DNA of 64,000 nucleotides from Caballeronia hypogeia (GCF_001544875.2 NZ_FCOA02000001.1:646638-710637), one strand, 5' to 3'. Positions 1 through 13,295 are shown, numbered from the stretch's first letter. The notes: generated by a model from the letters alone, not told the origin. Numbers and translations are program-made.

Positions 1-470
1 CGATCGTGCCTGCAGTAGCCGCGCGAAATGCGAGAACCGCGCTCGACGTTGGCTCGGGCGGCGGCCTTCCAGGCATCGTCCTGGCAATCGCGCTGCCGGA
101 TTTGCGAGTCACTTTGAACGATATCGTTCATAAGAAAACCGCGTTCCAATCGCAGGCGAAGGTGCAACTCGAACTTGTTAACCTGGCGGTTATCACGGGT
201 CGAGTCGAAAGTTTACGTCCGGGTATCGAAGTACCAGAAAAATTCGATGTAATCGTGTCGCGCGCATTCGCAGAACTCTCCGATTTCGTTACACTTTCGC
301 GTCATCTGGTTGCAGTCGATGGGCGGATTCTGGCGATGAAAGGCGTCAAGCCGGAAGCCGAAGCCGCGCGTGTGCCGGCGGGCGCCACGGTGCTGGGCAT
401 TGAGCGCCTGAGCGTTCCGATGCTCGACGCCGAGCGGCATCTCGTCGAGATTGCCGTCGCGCCAGAATGA
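1..470 (+). CDS. rsmG: 16S rRNA (guanine527-N7)-methyltransferase RsmG, 5'-truncated
   Basis: This is the C-terminal part of a SAM-dependent methyltransferase; the reading frame is open at the left window edge, so the start codon lies outside. The visible protein carries the class I SAM-binding motif [12 protein letters not shown] and later the stretch [12 protein letters not shown], both typical of RsmG/GidB, which methylates N7 of G527 in 16S rRNA. It ends with TGA at 468-470. It lies 77 bp upstream of parA on the same strand, the usual rsmG-parA-parB order near the replication origin in Proteobacteria. mnmG would be expected just upstream but cannot be seen. Confidence 0.93.
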   Translation, partial: IVPAVAARNARTALDVGSGGGLPGIVLAIALPDLRVTLNDIVHKKTAFQSQAKVQLELVNLAVITGRVESLRPGIEVPEKFDVIVSRAFAELSDFVTLSRHLVAVDGRILAMKGVKPEAEAARVPAGATVLGIERLSVPMLDAERHLVEIAVAPE

Positions 471-547
471 CGGTCCGCCGCACGGTTTCCATCCGGCATT
501 CCAGGCACGCTGATCTTCTGACAGCGAGAAAACGAGGACACTAAACG

Positions 548-1327
548 ATGGCAAAAATCTTCTGCGTCGCAAATCAGAAGGGCGGCGTTGGAAAGACCAC
601 GACAGCGGTCAATCTCGCGGCGAGCCTCTCGGGGCTCGGTCAGCGAGTATTGCTGATCGACCTTGACCCGCAGGGCAACGCCACGATGGGCAGCGGCATC
701 GACAAGGCTGCCTGCGAGAACACGGTCTACGAAGTGCTGGTCGATGGCGTCACGCTGAGCGAGGCGCGCACGCGTCCCGAGGCAGTCGGCTATGACGTGC
801 TGCCGGCGAATCGCGAGCTTGCGGGCGCGGAAGTCGAGCTGGTGGACATGGAGAATCGCGAGCGCATTCTTCGCGGCGCCATCGAAGAAGTAGTCGATGA
901 CTATGACTTCGTGCTTATCGATTGCCCCCCAGCGCTTTCCCTGCTGACGTTGAACGCGCTGTGCGCGGCGCATGGCGTCGTGATTCCGATGCAGTGCGAA
1001 TACTTCGCGCTCGAAGGTCTGTCGGATCTCGTGAACACCATCAAGCAGGTTCACGCGAACCTCAACCGCGATCTGAAGGTCATCGGATTGTTGCGCGTGA
1101 TGTTCGACCCGCGCATCACGCTGCAGCAACAAGTGTCGGATCAGTTGAAGGAACACTTCGGCAGCAAGCTGTTCGACGTGGTGATCCCGCGCAACGTGCG
1201 CCTTGCCGAGGCGCCGAGTTACGGGCTGCCGGGCGTCGTGTTCGACAAGTCGTCGCGCGGCGCGCAAGCCTATATCCAGTTCGGCACGGAAATGATCGAG
1301 CGCGTGCGTGCGCTCGACGTGAACTGA
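548..1327 (+). CDS. parA: Chromosome partitioning ATPase ParA (Soj)
   Basis: A 259-residue Walker-type ATPase of the ParA/MinD family. The deviant Walker A motif KGGVGKTTT is at residues 11-19, the Walker A' segment LIDLDPQGN at about 36-44, and the Walker B region FVLIDCPPA at about 121-129. The length is normal for chromosomal ParA and there is no N-terminal HTH, which marks it as the chromosomal rather than the plasmid P1 type. The ATG follows a GAGG-type ribosome binding site. It acts with ParB, encoded next, to move origin regions apart: ATP-bound ParA coats the nucleoid and ParB stimulates hydrolysis. Confidence 0.96.
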   Translation: MAKIFCVANQKGGVGKTTTAVNLAASLSGLGQRVLLIDLDPQGNATMGSGIDKAACENTVYEVLVDGVTLSEARTRPEAVGYDVLPANRELAGAEVELVDMENRERILRGAIEEVVDDYDFVLIDCPPALSLLTLNALCAAHGVVIPMQCEYFALEGLSDLVNTIKQVHANLNRDLKVIGLLRVMFDPRITLQQQVSDQLKEHFGSKLFDVVIPRNVRLAEAPSYGLPGVVFDKSSRGAQAYIQFGTEMIERVRALDVN

Positions 1328-1372
1328 CAAACCCCATTCGATGCGGCAGAGAACGCCGACGGAGGAACCGAA

Positions 1373-2278
1373 ATGAGCGCTGTAATGAAGAAAAAGGGTT
1401 TGGGCCGAGGCCTGGATGCATTGCTCGGCGGCAGCGTCGACATTACGGAGGCCGTGCGCGGCGAGGGCACGCCCTCGGTGCTGCCGCTCGACAAGCTGCA
1501 GGCCGGCAAGTACCAGCCGCGCACGCGCATGGACGAGGGCGCGCTCCAGGAGCTCGCGGCGAGCATCCGCGCGCAAGGTCTGATGCAGCCCATTCTCGTG
1601 CGCTCGGTCGGCGACGACCACTACGAAATCATCGCGGGCGAGCGGCGTTTCCGCGCGGCGCGTCTGGCCGGACTCGATGAAGTGCCGGTTCTCGTAAAAA
1701 ACGTGCCAGATCAGGCCGCCGCGGCGATGGCGCTGATCGAGAACATCCAGCGCGAAGATCTGAATCCGCTGGAAGAAGCGCAGGGCATCCAGCGTCTGCT
1801 CGACGAATTCCGCTTCACGCACGAACAGGCGGCCGAGTCGGTCGGACGTTCGCGTAGCGCGGTGTCGAACCTGCTGCGTCTCCTGAATCTCGCCACGCCC
1901 GTGCAAACGATGCTGCTCGCCGGCGACCTCGATATGGGCCATGCGCGCGCACTGCTCGCTGTCGATGCCGCAACGCAGATTCAGCTGGCCAATCACGTGG
2001 TCAATCGCCGTTTGTCCGTGCGTGAAACCGAACGGCTTGTCGCCGCGACGACCCGTGAGGTGCCCGAGAAAAAAGCGCGTGTGGCGAACGACGGCGGCCG
2101 CGATACGCGTCGTCTGGAAGAAGAACTGTCGGACCTGTTGTCTGCGAATGTGAAAATCAAACTCGGCGGAAGAGGGCGCGGCAAGGTCACGATCGACTTC
2201 GGCAATCTCGACTCGCTAGAAGGCATTCTGACGAAGCTGCGTGGCAGCATCGAAGACGCGTCGAGCACGGCCGCCTGA
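1373..2278 (+). CDS. parB: Chromosome partitioning protein ParB (Spo0J)
   Basis: A 301-residue ParB. The N-terminus has the ParA-contact segment GLGRGLDALLGG (residues 9-20). The CTP-binding ParB/Srx fold includes the conserved GERRFRAAR box at about 89-97 and ENIQREDL at about 123-130. An HTH with SRSAVSNLLRLL follows at about 160-171, and a C-terminal dimerisation region ends the protein. The start ATG has a strong GGAGG ribosome binding site eight bases upstream; a second in-frame ATG four codons on is less well placed. The gene is 45 bp downstream of parA and probably co-transcribed. It binds parS sites and loads SMC. I found no full parS site in this window. Confidence 0.96.
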   Translation: MSAVMKKKGLGRGLDALLGGSVDITEAVRGEGTPSVLPLDKLQAGKYQPRTRMDEGALQELAASIRAQGLMQPILVRSVGDDHYEIIAGERRFRAARLAGLDEVPVLVKNVPDQAAAAMALIENIQREDLNPLEEAQGIQRLLDEFRFTHEQAAESVGRSRSAVSNLLRLLNLATPVQTMLLAGDLDMGHARALLAVDAATQIQLANHVVNRRLSVRETERLVAATTREVPEKKARVANDGGRDTRRLEEELSDLLSANVKIKLGGRGRGKVTIDFGNLDSLEGILTKLRGSIEDASSTAA

Positions 2279-2288
2279 CCGCGCGCTC

Positions 2289-3425
2289 TTGTCGGAATTT
2301 AACATCAAGCGCACGCGGCCCGATCTCATCGCCCGTGTCTGGAGAACCGTCTGCAAGGAGCCGGTTCTGTCGATCCTCGTCGTCGCGCTGATCGCATTGC
2401 AGATCGCGCATCCACGGCCGTGGAAGTCCTTGCCCGGACTCGTGGACTGGCAGACGGTGCTCACGCTGGCCGGCTTGCTGATCCTGACCAAAGCCATCGA
2501 ATTGTCAGGATTCCTAATGTGGGCCGCGCATCGGCTCGTGCATCACATTCATGGCGAGCGCACGCTCGCGCTTTTGCTCGTCGCGCTGGCGGCGGGTCTG
2601 TCGACGGTGCTCACCAATGATGTCGCGCTGTTCGCGGTCGTGCCGCTGACGTTATCGCTGCACAAACTCGCGCCGCTGCCGATCAAGCGCCTCGTCATCG
2701 TCATCGCGCTGTCGGTCAATGCAGGTTCGATTCTCACGCCGCTCGGCAATCCCCAAAACCTGTTCCTCTGGCAGACGAGCGGCGTCGGCTTTCCTGGCTT
2801 CGTGTGGGCGTTGCTGCCCCTGTGCGCCGCGCTGATGGCGCTGCTCGGCGTCGTGACCTTCGCGATGTTCCGCGCCGCGCCGCTCGACCTTTCGAGCGAT
2901 GTCGAAGAGCATCGCGTCGATCGTGTGCTGTGCGGCGTGAGCGTGCTCGCGTTCGCGGGCTTCGTCGCCGCCGCCGACGCGCATCATGCCGGCCCGGCCC
3001 TCGCCGTGCTCGCGGTTCTCTTCCTTCTATGGCGGCGCGAGGTCGTCTTCAAGATCGACTGGCTGCTGCTACTCATCTTCGTGATGATGTTCATCGTACT
3101 GCGCCACGCGGCCGCGTTGCCTTCGATCCACGATGGCATCGCGCATCTGGGCATCGGCACGCCGGTGCGCGCCTACGCGGCCGGCGCGGTGCTGTCGCAG
3201 GCCATTAGCAATGTGCCCGCGGCGATCGTTCTCGCGGAGTTTTCCAAGGACTGGCGCGCGCTCGCCTTCGGCGTGAGCGTGGGCGGCTTCGGCGTGGCGA
3301 TCGGGTCGCTCGCCAATCTCATCGCTGTAAGGTTGTCGGGCGAGAAGGGCATGTGGGTGCCGTTTCACATGGTGTCGATCCCGTTCTGGATCGTGGCGGC
3401 GCTCATCGGTTGGGCGCTCGTCTGA
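2289..3425 (+). CDS. ArsB/NhaD/SLC13-type anion permease
   Basis: A polytopic inner-membrane protein with about ten hydrophobic segments. It carries LTNDVALFAVVPL in the first half and LTPLGNPQNLFLWQ soon after, re-entrant-loop signatures of the ion transporter superfamily that includes ArsB, NhaD, CitM and DASS permeases. The second half repeats the pattern with AISNVPAAIVLAEF. The frame is open back into parB, but a TTG at 2289 just after the parB stop gives a sensible N-terminus (SEFNIKRTRPD), so I chose it. The substrate cannot be read from sequence; an organic or inorganic anion, or Na+/H+ exchange, are options. It follows parB by 10 bp and may share its transcript. Confidence 0.75.
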   Translation: MSEFNIKRTRPDLIARVWRTVCKEPVLSILVVALIALQIAHPRPWKSLPGLVDWQTVLTLAGLLILTKAIELSGFLMWAAHRLVHHIHGERTLALLLVALAAGLSTVLTNDVALFAVVPLTLSLHKLAPLPIKRLVIVIALSVNAGSILTPLGNPQNLFLWQTSGVGFPGFVWALLPLCAALMALLGVVTFAMFRAAPLDLSSDVEEHRVDRVLCGVSVLAFAGFVAAADAHHAGPALAVLAVLFLLWRREVVFKIDWLLLLIFVMMFIVLRHAAALPSIHDGIAHLGIGTPVRAYAAGAVLSQAISNVPAAIVLAEFSKDWRALAFGVSVGGFGVAIGSLANLIAVRLSGEKGMWVPFHMVSIPFWIVAALIGWALV

Positions 3426-3461
3426 CACTCACCGAAGGCTCCGGCCGCAGGTGAAAATCTC

Positions 3462-3475
3462 CTTGCAATTGCAAG
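3462..3475. promoter_or_regulatory. Perfect 14-bp palindrome upstream of atpI
   Basis: CTTGCAATTGCAAG is a perfect palindrome in the 194-bp spacer before the ATP synthase operon, about 66 bp upstream of the proposed promoter -35. It may be an operator for an unknown dimeric regulator. A chance palindrome is possible. Confidence 0.3.
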
Positions 3476-3540
3476 AAAAATCTCGCTTTTGAGACCGTTT
3501 TTTAAGGTTCGTCCGGTTGGCTTTTGACACACCTAAACTA

Positions 3541-3569
3541 TTGAATCCGTGACAACAATCGCTTACAAT
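3541..3569 (+). promoter_or_regulatory. Putative sigma70 promoter of the atp operon
   Basis: TTGAAT (3541-3546) and TACAAT (3564-3569) are separated by exactly 17 bp, matching sigma70 spacing, and lie about 50 bp upstream of the first possible atpI start. A perfect TTGACA at 3524-3529 lies just upstream but has no -10 partner at the right distance. Confidence 0.5.
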
Positions 3570-3619
3570 CGCCCGGATTTATCAGCTAGGCCACCTCGAA
3601 AGCGCAGCGAAAGCGCAAG

Positions 3620-4207
3620 GTGATTTCCCCGGGACTTTTGGTTGAAGGTTTGAAGACGGTGCGAGAGCAAAATCGAGCGCCGGAGAGCGATCGGAACACG
3701 CAGTCGAACGCTCACAGAACCGGCGACGCGAATCCCTCCGGAAATCAGCCGCGCAGCTCGTCTGCCGACTCGTGGGATGCCGAGGCGCAAGATAACAATA
3801 TCGTTCCGCTCACGCGGGATCAGGCACAGAAGCTGTTTGGGCCCGAGGTGAGTCGTCCATCGCGTGTCACGCCGTTCAAGGTCGTGGCAGCGCAAATGGT
3901 TTTGTCCCTGGGTGCGACGCTGTTGTGGTGGCTGTTCTACAAGCCGCCGGGCGATGCTGCGCTGTCCGCATTCCTGGGTGGAGCAATCTGCTGGGTGCCG
4001 GCTGCATTGTTCGCCACGCGGCTGAAGGCGAAGAGCGGCGCGGAGACGATCATGAGTTGGATGATCGGCGAGGCGCTCAAGATGGGAGCGACGATCGCCA
4101 TGTTCGTGGCGGTCGCGTACTGGTACAAGAGCGCGTTGTGGTTGCCGCTGCTCGTCACGTACATCGTCGCTTTGAAGACTTACTGGGTGGCAATGGCGCT
4201 GCGGTGA
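3620..4207 (+). CDS. atpI: ATP synthase assembly protein AtpI
   Basis: First gene of the atp operon. The C-terminal half has four hydrophobic segments with the AtpI pattern (AFLGGAICWVPAALFATR, then GEALKMGATIAMF), a small membrane protein that helps assemble the c-ring. From the GTG at 3620 it is 195 residues. A second in-frame GTG at 3659 (N-terminus REQNRAPES) would give 182 and is equally plausible. Both exceed the usual length of about 125 because of a hydrophilic, Ser/Asn/Asp-rich N-terminal extension of about 90 residues with no recognisable fold. Position directly ahead of atpB supports the call. Confidence 0.8.
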   Translation: MISPGLLVEGLKTVREQNRAPESDRNTQSNAHRTGDANPSGNQPRSSSADSWDAEAQDNNIVPLTRDQAQKLFGPEVSRPSRVTPFKVVAAQMVLSLGATLLWWLFYKPPGDAALSAFLGGAICWVPAALFATRLKAKSGAETIMSWMIGEALKMGATIAMFVAVAYWYKSALWLPLLVTYIVALKTYWVAMALR

Positions 4208-4384
4208 CGAATCTTGACGTCCCAGGTAAGTGCCTGCAGCGCGAGTTGTAAGTAGCATCACGTATAGATAAGTGCGGACCGCGTTCCGCACTCGGGCCTC
4301 TCGATCTGGAGCCGCGACGCGAAGCGGCGGCTCGGAAACGACAGGTGGCGAAAGATTTTTGACAATTTGGGTGGCTTTAACGAT

Positions 4385-5236
4385 ATGGCAGCTAGCGAAG
4401 GAACGCACGCTCTGGATCCGTCCGAGTACATTGCGCACCACTTGCAGAATCTTTCCACGCACGCACAGACGTCGATCTTCGACATTCACGTCTGGAATCT
4501 CGACACGCTGTTCTGGTCGATCGTATGCGGCGTCGTGACCATCGTCATTCTGGGCCTTGCGGCGCGCAAGGCGACGTCCGGCGTGCCGGGCCGTTTCCAG
4601 TGTGCCGTCGAGATGCTGGTGGAAATGGTCGAAGACCAGTCGAAGTCGATGATCCACGGCAGCCGCCGCTTCATCGCTCCGCTCGCGCTGACCGTGTTCG
4701 TCTGGGTCGCCCTGATGAACTCGCTCGACTTCATCCCCGTGGATCTGCCGCCGCGCATCATCGGCTGGCTCGGTCTCGAACACGTCCTGCCCCACCATCG
4801 CATCGTGCCGACGGCTGACCTGAACGGCACGCTCGGCATCGCGCTCGGCGTGTTCGTGTTGATGATTTACTACAACTTCAAGATCAAGGGCGCCGGCGGC
4901 TTCGTGCACGAACTGCTGTCCGCTCCGTTCGGCGCGCATCCGCTGCTGTGGATCCCCAACCTCGCGCTGAACATCATCGAGTTCGTCGCCAAGACGGTTT
5001 CGCTCGGCATGCGGCTTTTCGGCAACATGTACGCCGGCGAACTGCTGTTCCTCCTGATCGCCCTTCTGGGCAGCATGTGGACGTTCGGTGCGGACGCTTC
5101 TGTGCTCGGTTTCATCGGCCACGTGGTCGCGGGCACGGTTTGGGCGATCTTCCACATTCTGATCGTGCTGTTGCAGGCGTTCATTTTCATGATGCTGACG
5201 CTGGTGTACATCGGCCAGGCGCATGACTCGCACTAA
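4385..5236 (+). CDS. atpB: ATP synthase Fo subunit a
   Basis: Integral membrane stator subunit that forms the proton half-channels against the c-ring. The conserved [15 protein letters not shown] in the fifth helix contains the essential arginine (Arg210 in E. coli). Further hydrophobic helices run from the residues after [14 protein letters not shown] to the C-terminal [22 protein letters not shown] chose the ATG at 4385 with GGTGG about ten bases upstream; an in-frame TTG at 4367 adds only six residues. Length 283 is normal. It lies in atpIBEFHAGDC; the 177-bp gap after atpI is the longest in the front half of the operon. Confidence 0.95.
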   Translation: MAASEGTHALDPSEYIAHHLQNLSTHAQTSIFDIHVWNLDTLFWSIVCGVVTIVILGLAARKATSGVPGRFQCAVEMLVEMVEDQSKSMIHGSRRFIAPLALTVFVWVALMNSLDFIPVDLPPRIIGWLGLEHVLPHHRIVPTADLNGTLGIALGVFVLMIYYNFKIKGAGGFVHELLSAPFGAHPLLWIPNLALNIIEFVAKTVSLGMRLFGNMYAGELLFLLIALLGSMWTFGADASVLGFIGHVVAGTVWAIFHILIVLLQAFIFMMLTLVYIGQAHDSH

Positions 5237-5279
5237 CGCTGCTGCCACGTTCCGGAATCGTTCAGGTTCAAGGTTTTAA

Positions 5280-5600
<321 letters not shown>

Positions 5601-5736
5601 GGTTCCTCGGAAGTATGCGTCTGATCTTTTTGACAGGACGCTGAACGGAACGGGTGAGGCGCTGATCGAGCTCAACAAGCCGATGAGCGCCTTTTAACCG
5701 TTTCACCTCCGATCAAGCAACGTTTAAGGAAACACC

Positions 5737-6207
5737 GTGAATCTCAACGCAACCCTGTTTGCGCAAATGGTCGTGTTTCTGATCCTCGCGTGGTTCACGA
5801 TGAAGTTCGTGTGGCCGCCGTTGATCAACGCCCTCGACGAGCGCTCGAAGAAGATTGCCGACGGCCTCGCCGCCGCCGACAAGGGCAAAGCGGAACTCGA
5901 AGCTGCGCACAAGCGCGTCGACCAGGAACTCGCCCAGGCACGCAACGACGGCCAGCAACGTATCGCTGACGCCGAAAAGCGCGCTGCCTCAGTCGCAGAA
6001 GAAATCAAGGCCAACGCTCAAGCCGAAGCCGCGCGCATCGTCGCGCAAGCCAAGGCGGACGCCGACCAGCAAATCGTGAAAGCCCGCGAAGCACTGCGCG
6101 GCGAAGTCGCGGCGCTGGCCGTCAAGGGCGCCGAGCAAATTCTGAAGCGCGAAGTCGATCAGAAGGCTCACGCCGATCTGCTGAATCAACTCAAAACCGA
6201 GCTCTGA
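5737..6207 (+). CDS. atpF: ATP synthase Fo subunit b
   Basis: Peripheral stalk subunit of 156 residues. One N-terminal transmembrane helix ([19 protein letters not shown]) is followed by a long charged, Ala/Lys/Glu/Gln-rich helix that forms the right-handed coiled coil of the b2 stator. The GTG start at 5737 has AAGGAAA seven bases upstream. Length equals the E. coli protein. It lies between atpE and atpH, with only 2 bp to atpH, so translation is probably coupled. Confidence 0.96.
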   Translation: MNLNATLFAQMVVFLILAWFTMKFVWPPLINALDERSKKIADGLAAADKGKAELEAAHKRVDQELAQARNDGQQRIADAEKRAASVAEEIKANAQAEAARIVAQAKADADQQIVKAREALRGEVAALAVKGAEQILKREVDQKAHADLLNQLKTEL

Positions 6208-6209
6208 TC

Positions 6210-6752
6210 ATGGCCGAACTTGCAACCATCGCTCGTCCTTACGCAGAAGCGCTGTTCCGCGTGGCCGAAAGCGGCGATCTCGCGGGCTGGTCAACCTTCG
6301 TCGGAGAGCTGGCTCAGGTTGCGCGTCTGCCCGAAGTGGAATCGGTCGCCTCGAGCCCGAAGGTGAGCCGTCAGCAAGTCGTCGACCTCCTGCTCGCCGC
6401 AGTGAAGTCGCCGCTGGCTACTGGCAATGCTCAGGCGAAGAACTTCGTCGGCATGCTGGTCGAGAATCATCGTCTGGCCTTGCTGCCGGAAATCGCCGTC
6501 CAGTTCGACGAACTGAAGAACGCCCGTGAAGGTGCGGCCGACGCGCTCATCGTGAGCGCGTTCCCCCTCGAAGGCGCACAGTTGAACGACCTGGTCGCCA
6601 GCCTCGAACGCAAGTTCCAGCGCAAGCTGAAACCCGTCGTCACAGTCGATCCGTCGCTGATCGGCGGCGTTCGCGTGACGGTTGGCGACGAAGTGCTCGA
6701 TACCTCGGTCCGCGCGCGCCTCGCCAGCATGCAGACGGCTCTGACCGCCTGA
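6210..6752 (+). CDS. atpH: ATP synthase F1 subunit delta
   Basis: A 180-residue delta/OSCP subunit that joins the b-dimer stalk to the top of the F1 head. The N-terminal helical domain begins [16 protein letters not shown], the classic delta opening. The C-terminal domain ends with the conserved [26 protein letters not shown], the family signature. It starts 2 bp after the atpF stop and precedes atpA by 57 bp. Nothing is unusual in length or motifs. Confidence 0.96.
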   Translation: MAELATIARPYAEALFRVAESGDLAGWSTFVGELAQVARLPEVESVASSPKVSRQQVVDLLLAAVKSPLATGNAQAKNFVGMLVENHRLALLPEIAVQFDELKNAREGAADALIVSAFPLEGAQLNDLVASLERKFQRKLKPVVTVDPSLIGGVRVTVGDEVLDTSVRARLASMQTALTA

Positions 6753-6809
6753 CGCTTCCAGGAAGCGCCTTAGCTGGCACGCAACAGAATTGACTATCAG
6801 GAGCGAATA

Positions 6810-8351
<1,542 letters not shown>

Positions 8352-8413
8352 TCGGGACTCAGAGGCAACGCGCGGCGCTTGAACGCCGCGCGGCTTCGAT
8401 CAAGGAGTAAGCA

Positions 8414-9298
8414 ATGGCTGGAATGAAGGAAATTCGCGGCAAGATCAAGAGCGTGCAGAACACGCGCAAGATCACGAAAGCGATGGAAATGGTCGCCGCA
8501 TCGAAGATGCGCCGCGCCCAGGAGCGCATGCGTTCCGCCCGTCCGTATGCCGACAAGGTCCGCGCAATCGCGTCCCACATGAGCAAGGCGAATCCGGAGT
8601 ATCGCCATCCGTTCATGCTGGAGAACCAGGGCGCGAAGACGGCTGGCCTGATCCTCGTCACGACTGACAAGGGTCTGTGCGGCGGCATGAACACGAACAT
8701 CCTGCGTGCGTCGCTGAGCAAGATCAAGGAACTCGATCAGAGCGGTGTGAAGATCGAGGCTTCGGCGATCGGCAGCAAGGGACTCGGGTTCCTGAATCGC
8801 CTGAAGGCAAACGTCGTGTCGCAAGTCACGCAGCTGGGCGACACGCCGCATCTGGAAAAGCTGATCGGCGCGATCAAGGTGCAGCTCGACTTGTATTCGG
8901 AAGGCAAGATCAACGCGGTGTACCTGGCGTACACGCGCTTCATCAACACGATGAAGCAGGAAGCGGTGATCGAGCAGCTGCTGCCGTTGTCGGCGGAAGA
9001 CCTGCACGCGAAGGACGAAGACGGCGAGACGCCGAAGACCTCGTGGGATTACATCTACGAGCCGGACGCGCAAACCGTGGTGGACGAGCTTCTGGTCCGC
9101 TACGTCGAGGCGCTCGTCTATCAGGCGGTCGCGGAAAACATGGCGTCGGAGCAATCCGCGCGCATGGTCGCGATGAAGGCCGCGTCCGACAACGCGAAGA
9201 CCGTGATCAACGAACTGCAGCTCGTCTACAACAAGAGCCGCCAGGCCGCGATTACGAAAGAATTGTCGGAAATCGTCGGCGGCGCCGCAGCGGTCTGA
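8414..9298 (+). CDS. atpG: ATP synthase F1 subunit gamma
   Basis: Central rotor shaft, 294 residues. The N-terminal helix [20 protein letters not shown] is typical of gamma, as is the C-terminal helix with [15 protein letters not shown] near residues 255-269. These two form the coiled coil inside the alpha3beta3 head. The Rossmann-like middle domain contains [11 protein letters not shown]. The ATG at 8414 follows AAGGAG. A G/C-rich inverted repeat (CGCGCGGCGTT around the atpA-atpG gap, 8370-8392) may stabilise or modulate the transcript. Confidence 0.97.
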   Translation: MAGMKEIRGKIKSVQNTRKITKAMEMVAASKMRRAQERMRSARPYADKVRAIASHMSKANPEYRHPFMLENQGAKTAGLILVTTDKGLCGGMNTNILRASLSKIKELDQSGVKIEASAIGSKGLGFLNRLKANVVSQVTQLGDTPHLEKLIGAIKVQLDLYSEGKINAVYLAYTRFINTMKQEAVIEQLLPLSAEDLHAKDEDGETPKTSWDYIYEPDAQTVVDELLVRYVEALVYQAVAENMASEQSARMVAMKAASDNAKTVINELQLVYNKSRQAAITKELSEIVGGAAAV

Positions 9299-9309
9299 TG
9301 GCCGCGTGA

Positions 9310-10731
<1,422 letters not shown>

Positions 10732-10806
10732 AGGTCGGGTGTATCGATGCGGGCGTCAGTCAAAAGCTGGCGTCCACCCATACACTGCCCTCAGGAGTCG
10801 ACATAA

Positions 10807-11232
10807 ATGGCAACCATCAAGGTAGACGTCGTCAGCGCGGAAGAGCAGATCTTCTCGGGCCAGGCGAAGTTCGTCGCGCTGCCGGGCGAAGCTGGTGAGC
10901 TGGGCATTCTGCCTGGCCACACGCCGCTCATCACGCGCATTCGTCCGGGCGCGGTGCGCATCGAGGCGGAAGACGGTTCGGAAGAGTTCGTGTTCGTTGC
11001 AGGCGGGATTCTCGAAATCCAGCCGGGCATCGTGACCGTGCTCGCCGATACCGCCATTCGCGGCGCCGATCTCGACGAAGCGAAGGCCGAGCAAGCGAAG
11101 AAGCGCGCCGAGGAAGCGATTCAGGACAACAAGTCCGAACTCGAATACGCGACCGCGCAAGCAGAGCTCGCCTACGCTACCGCTCAGCTCGCAGCGATTC
11201 AACGTCTGCGCAAGGCTCACGCGAAGCATTGA
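10807..11232 (+). CDS. atpC: ATP synthase F1 subunit epsilon
   Basis: A 141-residue epsilon subunit that binds gamma and the c-ring and can inhibit ATP hydrolysis. The N-terminal beta sandwich has [19 protein letters not shown], the conserved core. The C-terminal two-helix hairpin is Ala/Glu/Lys-rich ([15 protein letters not shown]) and ends [11 protein letters not shown]. It is the last gene of the atp operon; a strong hairpin terminator starts about 37 bp after its stop. Confidence 0.97.
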   Translation: MATIKVDVVSAEEQIFSGQAKFVALPGEAGELGILPGHTPLITRIRPGAVRIEAEDGSEEFVFVAGGILEIQPGIVTVLADTAIRGADLDEAKAEQAKKRAEEAIQDNKSELEYATAQAELAYATAQLAAIQRLRKAHAKH

Positions 11233-11268
11233 GCGTGTGACGTCCGCGCGGCGTTCAGCAGGTCAAAG

Positions 11269-11294
11269 AAAGCAGCCTTCGGGCTGCTTTTTTT
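11269..11294 (+). terminator. Rho-independent terminator of the atp operon
   Basis: The stem AAAGCAGCC / GGCTGCTTT with a TTCG tetraloop is followed by a run of T residues to 11294. It lies just after atpC and is the best-formed terminator in the first 12 kb. Confidence 0.93.
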
Positions 11295-11510
11295 ATGCCC
11301 CAAATCGGCAAATCGCGCATGCATATCTGCATATCGGTTATGTGACGCTTTGGTCGTCGTCATCTAACTCGATGATTCAATGATGTTTTCCGCGACTGCA
11401 CCGAAAGACCATTGCGGGGAAACACTCAATGTCGGCGCGCGTCTCCGCGATGCACAATGGCCTCCATTTAGCCTTCATCGGGCGATGAATCACCTTGGCG
11501 GAGACCATCG

Positions 11511-13241
11511 ATGGCAACTGAACCGACGCAGGCCGGCGCGCAGATCGAACCGCGCGACGGCGTTTCCTATGTTCGCGGCGCAAGCGACATCGCGTTGAGC
11601 GACGCGACCGTTTCGCGCTTTCTTCTCCAGACGGCGGATCGATTTCCCGATCGCCCGGCGGTCGTGTTTCGCGAGCAGAACGTTCGCTGGACCTGGCGCC
11701 AGTTTGCGAACGAAGTCGATGTACTGGCGAGCGGGCTGCTCGCGCTCGGAATCCGGGCGGGCGATCGCGTCGGCATCTGGTCGCCGAACCGCGTCGAATG
11801 GCTGCTCACGCAATTCGCGACGGCGCGCATGGGAGCCGTGCTGGTGAACATCAATCCGGCGTATCGCCTGGCCGAACTCGAGTACGCGCTGAACAAGGTC
11901 GGCTGCAAGGCGATCGTCGCGGCGGAGCACTTCAAGACCTCGAAGTATCTGGAGATGTTGCAGGCGCTCGCGCCCGAACTCTCTACTGCGGAGCCGAACT
12001 TGCTCCACGCTGCGAAAATGCCCGAACTGCGCGCCGTGATCCGCATGGGCGAGGGCAAGACGCCGGGCATGCTGAATTTCGACGATGTCATGCGCACCGG
12101 CCGCGAACAGGTCGATGGCGCCAAGCTCGACGCACTCGAAGCGAAATTCGACGCGAACGATCCGATCAATATCCAGTTCACGAGCGGCACGACCGGCAAT
12201 CCGAAGGGCGCGACGCTCACGCACCGGAACATCGTCAACAACGCGCGTTACATCGCCATGGCGATGCGGCTGACCGAGCAGGATTCGCTATGCATTCCGG
12301 TGCCGCTCTATCACTGCTTCGGCATGGTGCTGGCGGTGCTCGCGTGCGTGTCGACCGGCTGCACGATGGTTTTTCCGGGTGAGGCGTTCGACCCGGGCGC
12401 GACGCTTGCCGCCGTCCACGAGGAACAATGCACGGCGCTTCACGGCGTGCCGACCATGTTCATCGCCGAACTCGATCACCCGGATTTCGCCAAGTACGAC
12501 CTGAGCCGCTTGCGCACGGGCATCATGGCCGGCTCGCCGTGCCCGATCGAAACGATGAAGCGCGTCGTTTCGAAGATGCACCTGTCCGAGATCACGATTG
12601 CATATGGCATGACGGAGACGAGCCCGGTGTCGTTTCAGAGTTCGACCACCGACCCGCTCGACAAGCGCACGACTACCGTCGGGCGCATTCAGCCGCATCT
12701 CGAAGTTAAGATCGTCGGTCCGTCTGGAAATATCGTGCCAGTAGGCGAGACAGGCGAGCTCTGCACGCGCGGTTATTCCGTGATGAAAGGCTATTGGGAC
12801 GACGAGGCGAAGACCAACGAAGCAATCGTCGACGGCTGGATGCACACCGGCGATCTCGCGACGATCGATGCGGAAGGCTATTGCAATATCGTCGGGCGGT
12901 TGAAGGACATGCTGATTCGCGGCGGGGAAAACATTTATCCGCGCGAGATCGAAGAGTTTCTATTCCGTCATCCGAAGGTGCAGTCGGTGCAGATATTCGG
13001 TGTTCCGGATCAGAAATACGGAGAGGAAGTCTGCGCCTGGATCGTGCTGCGCCCGGGCGAGGGCGCCAGCGAGGAGGACATTCGCGAGTTTTGCCAAGGG
13101 CAAATCGCGCATTACAAGATTCCGCGATACATCCGATTCGTCGACGAGCTGCCGATGACAGTGACTGGCAAGGCCCAGAAGTTCGTCATGCGGGCCCGCA
13201 TGATTGACGAACTGAAACTCGCCGAAGCGAAAACTGCCTGA
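11511..13241 (+). CDS. Fatty acyl-CoA synthetase (AMP-binding enzyme)
   Basis: A 576-residue member of the adenylate-forming ANL superfamily that activates a carboxylic acid to acyl-AMP and then acyl-CoA. Motif A3, [11 protein letters not shown], is at about 223-233. Motif A5, [12 protein letters not shown], is near 365, and A7/A8, [13 protein letters not shown] and [22 protein letters not shown], are near 445-480. The C-terminal catalytic lysine lies in [10 protein letters not shown]. It most resembles medium- or long-chain fatty acyl-CoA ligases of the FadD type; chain length cannot be read. It is monocistronic: terminators lie on both sides, and a 216-bp spacer precedes it with no promoter I can defend. 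Confidence 0.85.
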   Translation: MATEPTQAGAQIEPRDGVSYVRGASDIALSDATVSRFLLQTADRFPDRPAVVFREQNVRWTWRQFANEVDVLASGLLALGIRAGDRVGIWSPNRVEWLLTQFATARMGAVLVNINPAYRLAELEYALNKVGCKAIVAAEHFKTSKYLEMLQALAPELSTAEPNLLHAAKMPELRAVIRMGEGKTPGMLNFDDVMRTGREQVDGAKLDALEAKFDANDPINIQFTSGTTGNPKGATLTHRNIVNNARYIAMAMRLTEQDSLCIPVPLYHCFGMVLAVLACVSTGCTMVFPGEAFDPGATLAAVHEEQCTALHGVPTMFIAELDHPDFAKYDLSRLRTGIMAGSPCPIETMKRVVSKMHLSEITIAYGMTETSPVSFQSSTTDPLDKRTTTVGRIQPHLEVKIVGPSGNIVPVGETGELCTRGYSVMKGYWDDEAKTNEAIVDGWMHTGDLATIDAEGYCNIVGRLKDMLIRGGENIYPREIEEFLFRHPKVQSVQIFGVPDQKYGEEVCAWIVLRPGEGASEEDIREFCQGQIAHYKIPRYIRFVDELPMTVTGKAQKFVMRARMIDELKLAEAKTA

Positions 13242-13266
13242 TTCCGGCGAGGGACTCGCAAAAAGC

Positions 13267-13295
13267 AAAGGGAGCGCTTCGGCGCTCCCTTTTTT
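13267..13295 (+). terminator. Rho-independent terminator after acyl-CoA synthetase
   Basis: The stem GGGAGCGC / GCGCTCCC with a TTCG loop is followed by six T residues, about 25 bp after the stop of the acyl-CoA synthetase gene. Confidence 0.9.

Noticed and set aside
2241..2288. Earlier start for the permease inside parB
   Set aside because: It would overlap parB by 38 bp and adds basic residues with no resemblance to the family; the TTG at 2289 fits better.
3524..3529. TTGACA as the -35 of the atp promoter
   Set aside because: No acceptable -10 lies 16-18 bp downstream; TTGAAT-17-TACAAT just after it is better.
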